A DNA stretch of 64,000 nt, from contig JAKULF010000005.1 in the NCBI GenBank assembly GCA_022661535.1, forward strand, positions 3,844,001 to 3,908,000, written 5' to 3'. The DNA comes from Eutypa lata (taxonomy: Eukaryota > Ascomycota > Sordariomycetes > Xylariales > Diatrypaceae). A program made the translations under genes and the position numbers. The notes beneath the pieces were generated by a model. The model did not search any database. It was given only the letters and a program-made list of their open reading frames with translations, and was not told the origin of the DNA. Below, one piece after another: positions 11,595 through 22,087 of this stretch. Positions within the stretch are counted from its first letter, which is position 1; each line of letters begins with the position of its first letter.

Positions 11595-12241
11595 CGAGGT
11601 TCAAGCGACACCTGTGCGTAGTATCCAATCACTGGGATCCGCCCAGCCCTGTATATAAAGGTTTGTGCTGCAACAATAGAGTCGCAATGCATTCAAATGT
11701 ACTACTTCTGCACAGCTGAATGTCACTGCGATGCAAGGTTAAGGTGCTTATCACAACTCTACTCGAACTACTGAGACCCCAGTCATTAAAAAAAGGCAAT
11801 GAGCTCCGAAACTGGAAGCGAGTAATGTCCGATACCTACTAGAGTCTAGGTGTGCCTTAGTACGCCTATACCACGTGAAAGCAGGTGGATTCACTGGTCG
11901 GAGGCTAATCAGACTAGTGCTCATATGTATCTCTAGGAGGTAGCGTATGAAAGATCTTAACAGGATACACACAAATAAACAAATTGGTCTCTTATTAATG
12001 TTACAACGTCTCCAATAAAAGTTCAGAGGCAGCATCGTGACGTTCAGTGCATAATGAGGCATAGTTAACTCTAGTTACGATGCAACTATTATAGATAAAA
12101 GCGACTTAATAAAAAATACATATTCAATTCAATGTGCTCAGCTAGGCCATTTTATGGATCGTTCGTCAAAAGACGCCACTATATGATTATCCATCCATCA
12201 TTCATGCCACTCCCAGGGGCCTACATCTGTTCCATTGCCCT
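11595..12241. other. Intergenic between regulator and MFS gene
   Basis: Holds the promoter of the regulator gene and the 3' end of the MFS gene, both on the minus strand. No third gene recognised. Confidence 0.5.
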
Positions 12242-13942
12242 TCAAACTTCGCTAGCACGGGGTTCCCGGCCTTCTAGGACTGCTTGATCGCGCGCCAACA
12301 TCTCCAACTCCGCCTTCGTTCGTCCTTCCTTGGGTAGGTACTTAAAGGCGATAGGGATACAGATCGCCAGAAGTGTACCGAAACCAGTGAAAGCACCAGT
12401 GGTGGCAAAGCCCTTGACGAATTGAGGCCCGTCACTAGTTGGCCAAAGTCGGCTGCCGTAGACGGCTGACAAGTTGCCCACAGAGTTTGTCAGGGCCACG
12501 ACAACGGCACGCTTCTCCGCCGGCAGATCTATCACCTCCGAGGCCCAGTTGAGGATCAGTGGCAGGGCCGTGTAGAGACCAGCAATGTAGAAGCACAGCA
12601 TGACGTACTGGACGATCGCATTCGATACGGCCACGCAAACGATCGTACAGATGAAGCTGAGGCCCAGACACCCTGCAATATGCCACCGACGGTCTCCGGT
12701 CTTATCGGCCGTCCACGAAAGGACGACGAGGAATACGGCGCCGACCATCCAAATGGGAATCGTCATGTACTGCGCAGTGGTGGACGCGTACCCCATGGCG
12801 GCAACAATGGTAGGAATGAAATAGGAGATCGTGCAGGAGCCGAGGTCCATGACGAACAGAACGACGAAGAAGTAAGTCCGCGGGTCAGCCAAGGCCGCCT
12901 TGACGGCTTGCCAGTGCGTGAGCTTCATGCTGTGTCGGGCCGCGCTGGTATTGCGATCGTGGATCATGCGGACGACAGCCAACTGGCGCTCTGCCAAGCT
13001 GAATCGCTTTGTCGTCTCGGGGAAGTCGAGCAGGATGAACTTCATGAAAAAGGCGAAGAAGATGGTGCAGCAGCCTTCGATGAGGTAAAGCCATCTCCAT
13101 CCACGGATCCCAGCCACCCCCTCCATATTCCCCGTGATTGCGCCAGCTAGGAGTCCGCTTACGGCGCCGGAGCAGACAGAGGCCGTGAAGAAAATCGAGA
13201 ACCGCTTTCCTAAGAGGATATTAATATTACATCATGCATTTCCGCACAGCTGATGCCGGGGGAAGACCAGGACTAATTACTCACCGACTTCACGCTTCTT
13301 GTACCAACATGTCATCACGTACAAAACGCCAGGGAACATTCCGGCTTCAATGCAGCCGAGGAAAAAGCGAATGACTAGGCCACCTCGATAGTTCTTCACT
13401 ACTGACATAACGGCGCAAAGAGTGCCCCACAGAACCATAATGATGGGGAGGTACCAGGAAGGGCGCGATCGCGTGAGGATCAGGTTTGAAGGAACCTCAC
13501 AAATCAAGTATCCGATAAAGAAGATGGAGACCAACATAGCATATTCTAGTGTCTGGTCAGCCTCACCAAATAGCACGCTGATAGAATTGGGAAAACATAC
13601 GTGAATCAGTCAGACCGAGGTCTGCATTCATGCCCGCGACTTTGGCATTACCCTGTTGATATCTCATTAGTTTCATTTTCTCGGGCATTATCTCTATCAG
13701 AATGCAGGACTCACAATGTTCTGTCGGTCGATGTAGGCCAAAATGTACATGAACCAGAGGGCTGGCAGCATATACCAGTCCAGCTTGCGGACCAGTCGCT
13801 TCTCCGCCTCTGTATCTGGTACATAGTCTCGCAGTGCCCGTTCGAGCTCTAATTGTTCTTCTGACAGGACGACCTTATCGGTATATTTGTCGTTACAATC
13901 AAGAGCTGGCGTAACAATCTCCTCTTTCTTAATGTCAGCCAT
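12242..13942 (-). CDS. MFS permease, anion:cation symporter (Dal5/allantoate permease-like)
   Basis: Plasma-membrane proton symporter of the major facilitator family, ACS group, which imports small organic anions such as allantoate, ureidosuccinate, nicotinate or pantothenate. Exons 13942-13715, 13652-13601, 13545-13285 and 13209-12242 give 502 residues, a normal ACS length. Motifs: EKRLVRKLDWYMLPALW before TM1, YIDRQNIGNAKVAGM (the D-R-x-N-x-G-N-A signature crossing intron 1), LICEVPSNLIL, and RFFLGCIEAGMFPG in TM4-5. A 48-55 nt intron 2 is needed to restore SQYAML. The N-terminus starts MADIKKEE and is cytosolic. Divergent from the dehydrogenase at 14929 across 986 bp, it probably supplies the substrate of the neighbouring catabolic genes. 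The substrate itself cannot be read. Confidence 0.92.
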
Positions 13943-14928
13943 GGTCGAAATGTCAGCAGATGCTTCTGAACAGGACTCTGGATCGGGCTTTGATCAAGGG
14001 TGGTTGTTGCAATGGACGTGACGTGGATGAGGATCCCTTGCAGACCCGACCTCCTCTTTATACTAGGATTGATGTTTATCTTCGTTATTCTACCTTGAAA
14101 CACAGCGCTGCTTGTGAGCGTAGATAACAGATGACTAGGGAGGTATCCCTAGGCTATCTAACAAATGACATCTAGGTCCTCGGGTCCATCAACTTGCTAA
14201 TCAGGATCTACCTAGATTACGATCGGGACGCATTACCAGGCCCCCGCATTACATGCAACGACCACACAAGACATTACGCGCAGGTTTTCGTCACTATCGA
14301 GAGCCTTGTGCTGATAAGGTACGTCTCCAACGGCTCTTGACACTAGCTGCATTTAGTGTAATAATCAGTGACTGTCTCCGTCTGGGGAAAGCATCTAGCT
14401 TCGAGATAGTCGGAGATAGTTGTCGGGGAGCCGTGGCGACTCGGTACAACTACTAGCGCAAAACAGGTAAGTATGGCGGACCGGATATGCACACGAGTGG
14501 GACCGGCAATGAGATTCCCAGATAGCGGCTCGAAAAACAGGGCCTGTGATAACAGACCGGACCGGCTTGCTACCATACACCGGCAGACCGGTACGGTGCC
14601 ATTGTTGCCCCTGAATAGGCTTTAGCTCTTCGATGTGATCTCAGCTCTGTCTTGGCGCATCCCAGCTGACACTGAGGATCGTTGGAAGTAATCTTGGTGA
14701 GCCTGTGATCCGAACTCCGGTGTTGTATAGCCTCGCCAGCCGCGCGATAGCGCATGGCATTGACGAAACCGTGGCTGCTAGGTACTTTGTTGTCTATATA
14801 CTCTCTGTGAAAGCTGATAACCGATGTGATCCAGATTCTCGGAAGAATCAATTTCAAAAAGCTACTGTACCGTACTCACCCCCTTTATCAAAGTTTTCGT
14901 TCATTTTAATCAGCCTCTTGTGTCCATC
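13943..14928. promoter_or_regulatory. Divergent promoter between MFS permease and tartrate/IPM-type dehydrogenase
   Basis: 986 bp between two outward-facing starts. It contains a cluster of CCGG-bearing words: ACCGGCA at 14502-14508 and 14579-14585, plus tandem ACCGG at about 14556-14565 and ACCGG again at 14587-14591. CGG/CCG words are the usual half-sites of Zn2Cys6 proteins. Assignment as regulator sites is inference. Confidence 0.45.
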
Positions 14929-16064
14929 ATGTCCAATCATACTAAGACCTACCGTATTGCAGCAATCCCTGGTGATGGGATTGGTATAGAAGTAGTTGAA
15001 GTCGCTCTTGAGGTTCTTCAAACAGTCGCCAAAGTCACTGGAAGCTTCACTGTCGAAACCACTAAACTTCCCTGGGGAAGCGCATTCTACAAGAAGAACG
15101 GCTACTACCTTCCACAGGACTTTTTGGGTACCCTGAAGGCATATGATGCTATCCTCTTTGGAGCTGTCGGCGCGCCTGGTATGTGCACACGGAACACCGT
15201 TTATATTTATTCGTATGCTTACAATGACCGTCAGACATCCCGGATCACGAGTCGCTCTGGGGTCTCCTTTTGAAGATGAGGGGACCCATGCAGCTCTATG
15301 CCAATATGAGGCCGATCCGGTGCTTCACCAAACCTCGCCTTGAAGGCGCGGATCCCGCGCATTTGGATTGGCTCCTAGTGCGGGAGAGCAGCGAGGGCGA
15401 GTATTCCGGGCATGGAGGCCGCTCGCATATCGGGCAAGAGTGGGAGGTTGCGACGGAGACCAGCATCTACACCCGCTACGGGGTCCGTCGCATTATGCGG
15501 CAAGCGTTTGAGGCCGCCAGCAGGCGGCCGCGCAAGCACCTGACCGTGGTGAGCAAGTCGAACGCCCTGCGCCACGGGCTGGTGCTCTGGGACGAGATCG
15601 CAGCCGAAGTGGCCGCCGGGTTCCCCGGTGTGACCTGGGACAAGGAGCTCGTGGATGCGATGACTATCCGCATGGTCCAGAAACCGTGGACGATCGATAC
15701 CGTGGTGGGCACAAATTTGCATATTGATATATTGTCCGATTTGGCCGCAGCACTAGCAGGATCCATCGGGATCGCGGCGTCGGCGAACTTGGACCCTACG
15801 AGGACCAACCCATCGATGTTCGAGCCGGTGCATGGCAGTGCGTTCGATATCATGGGTAAGGGCATCGCCAACCCAATTGGCGCTATCTGGGCGGCTGCTG
15901 ACATGATCGCTTGGCTGGGCGAGCAGCCGGCGGCGGATCGCATCATGGGTGCAATTGCGAGTGTGTGCAAGGACGGCAAGGTAACTGCTGATATGGGAGG
16001 CACATTAAATACGAAGCAAACAGCAGAGGCTATTTGTGAGGCGATAGAGTCTCGCAATACGTAA
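14929..16064 (+). CDS. Tartrate dehydrogenase/decarboxylase-like (isopropylmalate-isocitrate dehydrogenase family)
   Basis: NAD-dependent oxidative decarboxylase acting on a 2-hydroxy dicarboxylic acid; closest in style to tartrate/D-malate dehydrogenases (TtuC/YeaU type). Exons 14929-15178 and 15235-16064 (donor GTATGT, acceptor CAG) give 359 residues, full family length. Motifs in order: IAAIPGDGIG at the start, AILFGAVGAPDIPDHESLWG across the intron, RESSEGEYSG, a KSNALRHG lysine block, DAMTIRMVQKP, DILSDLAAALAGSIG, and FEPVHGSAFDIMGKGIANP (here cited by key residues H and D). The block before DILSD reads NLHI rather than the common NLFG, and SAFD replaces SAPD, so substrate binding may be unusual. 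Convergent with the ALDH gene (322 bp apart). Confidence 0.88.
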
Positions 16065-16385
16065 TAATGTATGAATATTTGATTCTGTCTAACTATAATT
16101 GTACATAACAGCGTAGTCTCCAATCTTCATGATCAGTAGTGTGGACCTTTGTAGATGTTATAAATGCTAGTTTCCTGGGTAGATCCGATCCTGGATTGTG
16201 ATTTCACCCGATTCCGTTGAAAACGTCAGGGTAAAGAACATTGCTACAAATAAAATGATTTCCTAATTCGGTCAGTAGTTAGGTGGTAACTAATATGAGG
16301 TAATTTCCGCTTTCAGTACACCAGTTTTACATGGTCGCTAGAAAAGTGTTGTCTAGTACGTTATCTCTCTTTGCTAAACTCCAAT
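16065..16385. terminator. Convergent 3' region between dehydrogenase and ALDH genes
   Basis: 321 bp between two stop codons facing each other. It should contain both polyadenylation regions; no single signal stands out. Confidence 0.35.
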
Positions 16386-18030
16386 CTATGCCTCAATTCC
16401 AGTCATAATCATTTTTGTGATGGTAAATTCATCAATACCGTACTTGCTGCCCTCTCTTCCAAACCCGCTCTGTTTCACTCCGCCAAATGGAGCAGCTGGG
16501 TCGCTGATAGCCCCTGCGATGTATGTTAGTATGGCTCGGGAACAGCAACAGAAACACTACTCACCAATATTAACACCAACCATGCCGACCTCCAAAGCCT
16601 CAGCCACTCGCCAGCACCGACTCACATCCTTGGAGAAGAAATATCCTGCAAGCCCAACATCGGAATCATTCGCCAGTGCGATGGCTTCCTCTTCAGTCTC
16701 GAACTTGAACAACGCGGCTACAGGGCCAAAGGTCTCTTCCCAGCAGATCTTCATGCCAGGTTTCATGTCAGCAAGAACTGTGATACCAAAGAAATTAGGT
16801 CCTATGTCCGTTAGAGGCTTGCCACCATACAACACGCGGGCGCCTTTCGACACGGCATCTTGCACGTGATCCGCGACTTTCTGGGCCGCACGGCCATGAA
16901 TCAGGGGGCCGTGGGTTGTGTCAGACGCGAAGCCGTCGCCGACCATAAACCCTTTCACAGTATCCACCACCATCTTCACGAACTTGTCATACACAGCTGA
17001 ATGCACCAAGATACGATTGGCACAAACGCATGTCTGCCCCGAGATGCGGAACTTGGAGGCAACAAGACCACGAATGGCAGCGTCGAGATCCGCATCTTCA
17101 AAGACGATGAATGGGGCGTTTCCGCCCAGCTCAAAAGAGAGCTTTTTCAGAGTGGACGAGCACTGGTTCATCAGCAGCTTCCCGACGCCGGTCGAGCCGG
17201 TGAAAGAGACCTTCTTGATAATCGGGTTCGTGGTCAAGACCTGGCCTACTTTGACTGTGTTGTCCAAAGCGGTAATCACGTTGACCACACCGGGCGGTAT
17301 TCCGGCCCTGTGCGCAAGCTCGGCGAGGGCGAGGGCGGTCAAGGGGGCTTCGGCGGGTGCTTTGATGACCACTGTACAGCCAGCGGCGAGGGCTGGGCCA
17401 GCTTTGCGAGTGATCATGGCGGCCGGGAAGTTCCAAGGTGCAATAAGGCCGCAGACACCTATGGGCTCTTTTATCGTGACCAGTCGACAAGCCGGATTGG
17501 TTGCCTGGATTGTGTCGCCGTATATACGCGGAGCTTCCTCCGAGAACCACTCGAAGAATGATGCTGCATAGTTGACTTCAGTTCTGGAGTCAGCCAGAGG
17601 CTTGCCGTTCTCAGCCGTGATAATCGTCGCCAAATCCTCCGTGTTTTCGATCATGAGATCGTACCATTTCCGCAACAAGCGAGCCCTCTGGCGCGCTGGA
17701 GTTTTCCTGTACGATTTGAAGGCGGCATGAGCAGCCTCGATGGCCAGCTCGGTGTCCCTGTCATCAAACTCAGGACACTGTACCACTTCAGCCAGCGTAG
17801 AAGGATCTATGAAGGGTAGTTAGTTGATTGCGCTAGGATCAAATGAAGCAGGTTGACTTGCTGTCTACAGAGAATAATCTCCCCGACTGTGCGAGAACCC
17901 AGTTTCCATTAACATAGCATGATGTTTTCAACAGCGAGGGGTCGTTCAGCTATGAAAGGAGTTAGTCCTGGTTCCAATCGTAATTTATATCTCCGTAATT
18001 AGAGAGTACCTGTAATGTTGTTGACGCCAT
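16386..18030 (-). CDS. Succinate-semialdehyde dehydrogenase-like aldehyde dehydrogenase
   Basis: NAD(P)-dependent oxidation of an omega-semialdehyde to the acid; by motif and neighbourhood succinate semialdehyde to succinate. Exons 18030-18010, 17949-17862, 17806-16565 and 16513-16386 yield 492 residues. The intron at 17861-17807 is a GC-AG intron (donor GCAAGT); only this donor keeps the frame, giving [13 protein letters not shown]. Catalytic residues are the general base Glu262 in [10 protein letters not shown] and nucleophile Cys296 in [10 protein letters not shown], where the second Cys two residues on is typical of SSADH. The cofactor-site motif FTGSTGVGK is at about 238-246. The C-terminus [15 protein letters not shown] is standard. 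A divergent partner of the GABA transaminase with a 612-bp shared promoter, so the two form a GABA-to-succinate module. The short first exon (7 codons) gives MASTTLQ, with no clear mitochondrial presequence. Confidence 0.93.
17807..17861 (-). other. GC-AG intron in the SSADH gene
   Basis: 55-nt intron with donor GCAAGT, branch-like CTAAC and acceptor ATAG. The nearby GT donors (GTAGAC, GTCAAC) both break the reading frame, whereas GC gives a normal ALDH N-terminal sequence. Confidence 0.8.
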
Positions 18031-18642
18031 TGGAAAATATTCGGGTGATAATATCTAGGTACACTCTATATTCGAGGATTGAGTAAGGTCAAGTGTTCAA
18101 CCTGTTGGCTTCTCTGTAGACTCGAACGTGGCAGGTCTATCATATACGGAAATCGTTCAAAAAGCCTCTTCATGTGCTCCAGTGTAGTGCCACATCTACT
18201 CGTCCATGGCCGCTCCCGGTCATTGCTGGAGTGGACCCAGCCATTTTGTGCCGGCCCGGAAGTACGAGTTGCACGCACAATTCACAGCGCTTGGATTTTA
18301 GCTACTATGTAAATATCCAACTCCGCTAGAAGCACATAAGATCAACGAATGTGTCAAGCTATTGAAAAGAGCAGCATGCTATACGTCTAGATGCGAGTCG
18401 AGAACGCCGCCGGCGTTCTGACCGGGCTGGTGATCCGGCTGGTGTGGGTCGAAAACTTGACCAAATTAGGAAGGTCCACGCGAACAACAACAGGAGGCTC
18501 TCTTCTTGAAGCTCCGTTATAAGGCGAAATTCCTTACCATCGCGGATTTTTTGATTTTTTTCCACAGACAAGATATACCAAGCATCTACAACCTCAACGC
18601 AACGACTAAGCTTCATACTCACTAAAAATTTGATCAATAATT
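18031..18642. promoter_or_regulatory. Divergent promoter of SSADH and GABA transaminase genes
   Basis: 612 bp separate the two ATGs. In the middle sits a GC-rich palindrome (18401-18419) followed by a direct repeat GGCTGGTG at 18425-18432 and 18437-18444. The layout suggests joint induction of the two genes. Confidence 0.6.
18401..18419. promoter_or_regulatory. UAS-GABA-like palindrome AGAACGCC-GCC-GGCGTTCT
   Basis: A perfect inverted repeat with 8-bp arms and a 3-nt centre. Its core GCCGCCGGCG matches the core of the yeast UGA upstream activating element (RCCGCSGGCG, CCG-N4-CGG type) bound by the Zn2Cys6 protein Uga3. It lies 371 bp from the SSADH start and 224 bp from the GABA-T start. Function is inferred. 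Confidence 0.55.
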
Positions 18643-20414
18643 ATGACGGCTATTCTCGACAACACGGTTTCGACCGAGGTCCCTGGACCCCTATCCCAGG
18701 CCAGCGCGAAGAAGCTGGACGCCTTCTTCGACGCGCGTGCCGTGCATTTCGTGGTTGATTATGACAAGAGCGAGGGAACATAGTATGTAATACCACGGCA
18801 TCACTGTCGTCCATCGGGTTAACCATTGTTGTACAGCATTGTTGATGTCGATGGCAACCGTTACCTTGACGTGTATTCGCAAATTGCATCTATTCCCATC
18901 GGGTACAACAACCCCGCTAGCATTGCTGCCGCCCAGTCTCCAGAGATGCTATCAGCTCTGGTGAACCGGCCCGCAATTGGAAACTTTCCCTCGCGTGTAT
19001 GGGGGGAGATCCTCGAGGGTGGGCTACTAAAAGTTGCGCCAAAGGGCCTAGACCAGATTTTCACTGCCCAGTCCGGCTCCGAGGCCAACGAGCTTGCCTT
19101 CAAGGCGTCCTTCATGCTCTACAGACGGAAGGAGCGCGGACATGGCGTGGAGTGGTCTAGTGAGGAGGTCGCGTCTTGCCTCGACAACGCTAAGCCCGGC
19201 TCCCCAGAGCTGGCTGTTATGAGTTTCAGAAACTCGTTCCACGGACGCGGCTTCGGTAGTCTGTCGACGACGCGATCAAAGGCCGTCCACAAGCTTGACA
19301 TCCCTTCTTTTAACTGGCCTCAGGCGCCCTTCCCAGCTCTGAAGTACCCTCTAGAGAAGTACGAGACGGAGAATAACGCCGAGGAAAAGAAATGCCTGCA
19401 GGCAGTCGAAGATTTAATCAAGTCTTGGTATGTTTCTCCTTAAAGCTACCAATAGGATGTATACTGATGTATATCAGGCACTGTCCTGTAGCGGCACTGA
19501 TAGTGGAGCCTATTCAGAGCGAAGGTGGTGATAACCACGCCTCTCCGGCGTTCTTCCAGGGCCTGCGGGACATTACCAAGAAACACGGTGTGGTCATGAT
19601 CGTGGACGAGGTTCAGACAGGTAAGCAAGACTCCCGATAGATTTTGTCTTATTACAATATTAACGGTACGCCTTAGGGTTCGGAGCCACTGGCACGTTCT
19701 GGGGCCACGAGCACTGGAACCTAACGTCGCCCCCTGACATCGTTACATTCTCCAAGAAAGCCCAGACTGCTGGTTACTTCTTCGGAGATCGTGCGTTAAT
19801 TCCCGATAAGGCTTACAGACAGTTTAACACGTAAGTCTTCTCAATGAACTGACTTATCTGTGAACGACCCTAACATACAATAGGTGGATGGGAGACGCTG
19901 CCCGTGTCATTATGAGCAAGGCAGTCATCCAAGAGATCCTCGATAAGAACCTCGTCGGACAATGCGTAAGTGACATCAATTTAGCATAATTTAATACAAG
20001 CCTCAAATCTTTGCTAACAGACAAAAGGCCCGTGTGGGAGAAGCGCTGTACGCCGCCATGGAGAAGCTCGCTCAGAAATATCCCGACTACGTGCAGAACC
20101 TGCGCGGAAAGGGCCAGGGGTAAGACCAAAAATTACAGTTCTCTTCTCCTGCCGATTTTCGCTGACACGTGTAAAAAAGTACCTACATCGCCTTTGATAC
20201 CAAAGATGCCGGTGCTCTTGTGAAGTCGATGAAGAAACGTGGGGTTCTGACGGGTACCTGTGGAAAGGAGACTGTCAGATTACGACCCATGCTTATTTTC
20301 GAGGAAAAGCACAGTGAGTTTGAATTTATCATGATTGGACAACCGGTTTTGCTAATCTTTATAACAGTTCCAGCTTTGATCGCTGCCTTTGATAAGGTAC
20401 TTGGGGAGTTGTAG
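18643..20414 (+). CDS. 4-aminobutyrate (GABA) transaminase
   Basis: PLP-dependent class III aminotransferase moving the amino group of GABA to 2-oxoglutarate, producing succinate semialdehyde for the divergent dehydrogenase. Eight exons (18643-18782, 18837-19427, 19478-19620, 19677-19830, 19884-19965, 20028-20119, 20180-20313, 20368-20414) join in frame to 460 residues, the size of fungal GatA/UGA1. Motifs: GYNNPASI near the N-terminus, [18 protein letters not shown] at the phosphate site, [21 protein letters not shown], and cofactor Asp287 in [10 protein letters not shown]. The Schiff-base lysine is in FSKKAQTAG (Lys318/319), and RLRP lies near the end. No clear mitochondrial targeting peptide, in line with cytosolic fungal enzymes. 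A second, accessory copy relative to a housekeeping gatA elsewhere is likely but cannot be shown from this window. Confidence 0.95.
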
Positions 20415-21294
20415 GTAGTCTTAAAAGGGATCATGTGTTTTGGGGATATCATACCCGTTCCTCCGCGCCATTTATTTATTTTACATTTGCATAGGTAGCA
20501 TTTTCGGTAGTTTAAGGAAATCAGCCCTTCTGTCCTTCATTGAAGTTTCAATAAGTTACATAATTTAGCAATGTTCCTTTCGCGATGTCAATATAACCAA
20601 GCCACGAAGTATGTATGGCGTTGTAGGCCTATGGCAAAAATACGCCACGAAAACCTCCAGCCCGGATCTGCCACGTACGGAAGTGAGAGCACTGCAAGAA
20701 TTCATCTTCAGAATATGATGCCTCCATACAGGCTTCTTCTTCAACCTAGTATTTTGACCCGTGACTGCTATAAACATCTCTAGTGTATTGGATCGCATGG
20801 CTACCCCGATACACTGGGTAGATAGTAGGTAGGTTGGGCTGAGTATTTCTTGTACTATGACATAATGATAAACATCTTACATAATAGTCAGTAGATATTA
20901 CTTGACCTTGCATAAATTCTTTCCAACTAATGCAACTCTTCACATCTAACAGCAAGTGCACCTTAATAAATGGGTTTGGATATCAACCACTATCCGGTCC
21001 TCAAGGGCACGCCGGGTCGGGCCCATGGCAATGGAGCCGCTATCTTGCGGGGAAATTTCTGGGACCGGAAGCTAGCGCCAGATTCCTTACACCGGAGATT
21101 GATACGATTGCATTCATATCGACACCTAACGATTCATTATATGACGGAGTGGATGGTCATCGATGAATGCACATCGTTGCATCACGGCCACGATCTATCC
21201 TAGGAATCGCAGTATTAAAGACATATAAATCCGGCTAGCATTCAAGCACTAAACAAGGTCCCTCCTATACGTCCACTTCTTCACTCCCATCCCA
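20415..21294. other. Spacer with promoter of the HAD gene
   Basis: 880 bp without recognisable coding sequence. CCGG words (TATCCGGTCC about 20991, GGACCGGAAG about 21061, CACCGGAG about 21091) resemble those in the neighbouring promoters. Confidence 0.4.
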
Positions 21295-22087
21295 ATGGCT
21301 TTAAGTAGAAAGCATGTTGTATTTGACGTCGTAGGAACTTGCATGTCCTACGATGCGATATTTGATGCGATTGACACAAGGCTTGGCGACCGGCTGCGAG
21401 CCGAGTGCATTAAGCCCAAACTTCTAGGATACACATGGTTCGAAGCTGCCGAGAGAGAGTACACATACCTAAGCATCTCGGGGAGGTACAAGCGTTTCTA
21501 CGACGTGTTCACAAGCTTGTTCTACCGCATGCTCTGGATGGCCGGCATCGAGGAGCCGCGCGAGTTCGCGACCGACGAGGACCTGGGGTACATTCTCGAG
21601 CAATTCATGAAGCTCGACGCCCGCCCCGGCGTTGCCGAGTGCTTCCAGATCCTGCGCGACGCGGGCTTCACCTGCTGGGCGTTCACCGCGGGCGACACGA
21701 AGCGCGTTAGTGGGTACTTTGCCCGCAGCGGCATCGATATGCCTGCCGAGAACTTCTTATCGTGCGATAGTCTCGGCATTGGCAAGCCGGCGCCGGAGTC
21801 TTATCAACCGCTCCTGAAGCAGTTTGGCGCCGACGAGTCATGGTTTGCCGCAGCGCACATGTGGGATGTGTCGGCAGCAAAGAGCACCGGGTACGTCGAG
21901 CGATTGAACTCTCCTGCGGTACCACTTATAATAATGCTAACAAAAACATAACAGGTTTAAAGGGGCCTATTGTACAGTGTGGGAGAAGGAGCCGTGTACT
22001 GATCTGTTTGGCGAGATGGATGTGATGGCAGATAGCTTCCCGGACATGGCTCGGAAGATAGTCAATGCTTCCAAGGTCGGATCGTAG
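21295..22087 (+). CDS. Haloacid dehalogenase-like hydrolase, type II (2-haloacid dehalogenase-like)
   Basis: HAD-superfamily enzyme of the subgroup that includes L-2-haloacid dehalogenases; the true substrate could be a halogenated acid or a phosphate ester. Exons 21295-21890 and 21955-22087 (donor GTACGT, acceptor ACAG) encode 242 residues. Motif I VVFDVVGTCMSYD carries nucleophile Asp11, and its D-x-x-G-T lacks the second Asp used by phosphatases, which favours dehalogenase-type chemistry. Motif II is AFTAGD, motif III Lys is in GIGKPAPESY, and motif IV AHMWDVSAAKSTG has the acidic residue and the helix start. A helical cap lies between motifs I and II (about residues 20-110). It is co-oriented with GABA-T and the FAD oxidase, so it probably belongs to the same pathway. 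Confidence 0.87.

Noticed and set aside
12680..13150. Long plus-strand frame opposite the MFS gene
   Set aside because: Antisense shadow of a clear transporter exon; no domain of its own.
13553..13600. Alternative acceptors for MFS intron 2 (23 nt or 48 nt introns)
   Set aside because: 23 nt is too short and the 48-nt form breaks the frame; the acceptor at 13546 gives SQYAML in frame.
15375..16123. Long minus-strand frames over the dehydrogenase
   Set aside because: Shadows of the plus-strand exon with strong family motifs.
17001..17571. Plus-strand frames of 186-217 codons over the ALDH gene
   Set aside because: Shadows of the GC-rich ALDH exon.
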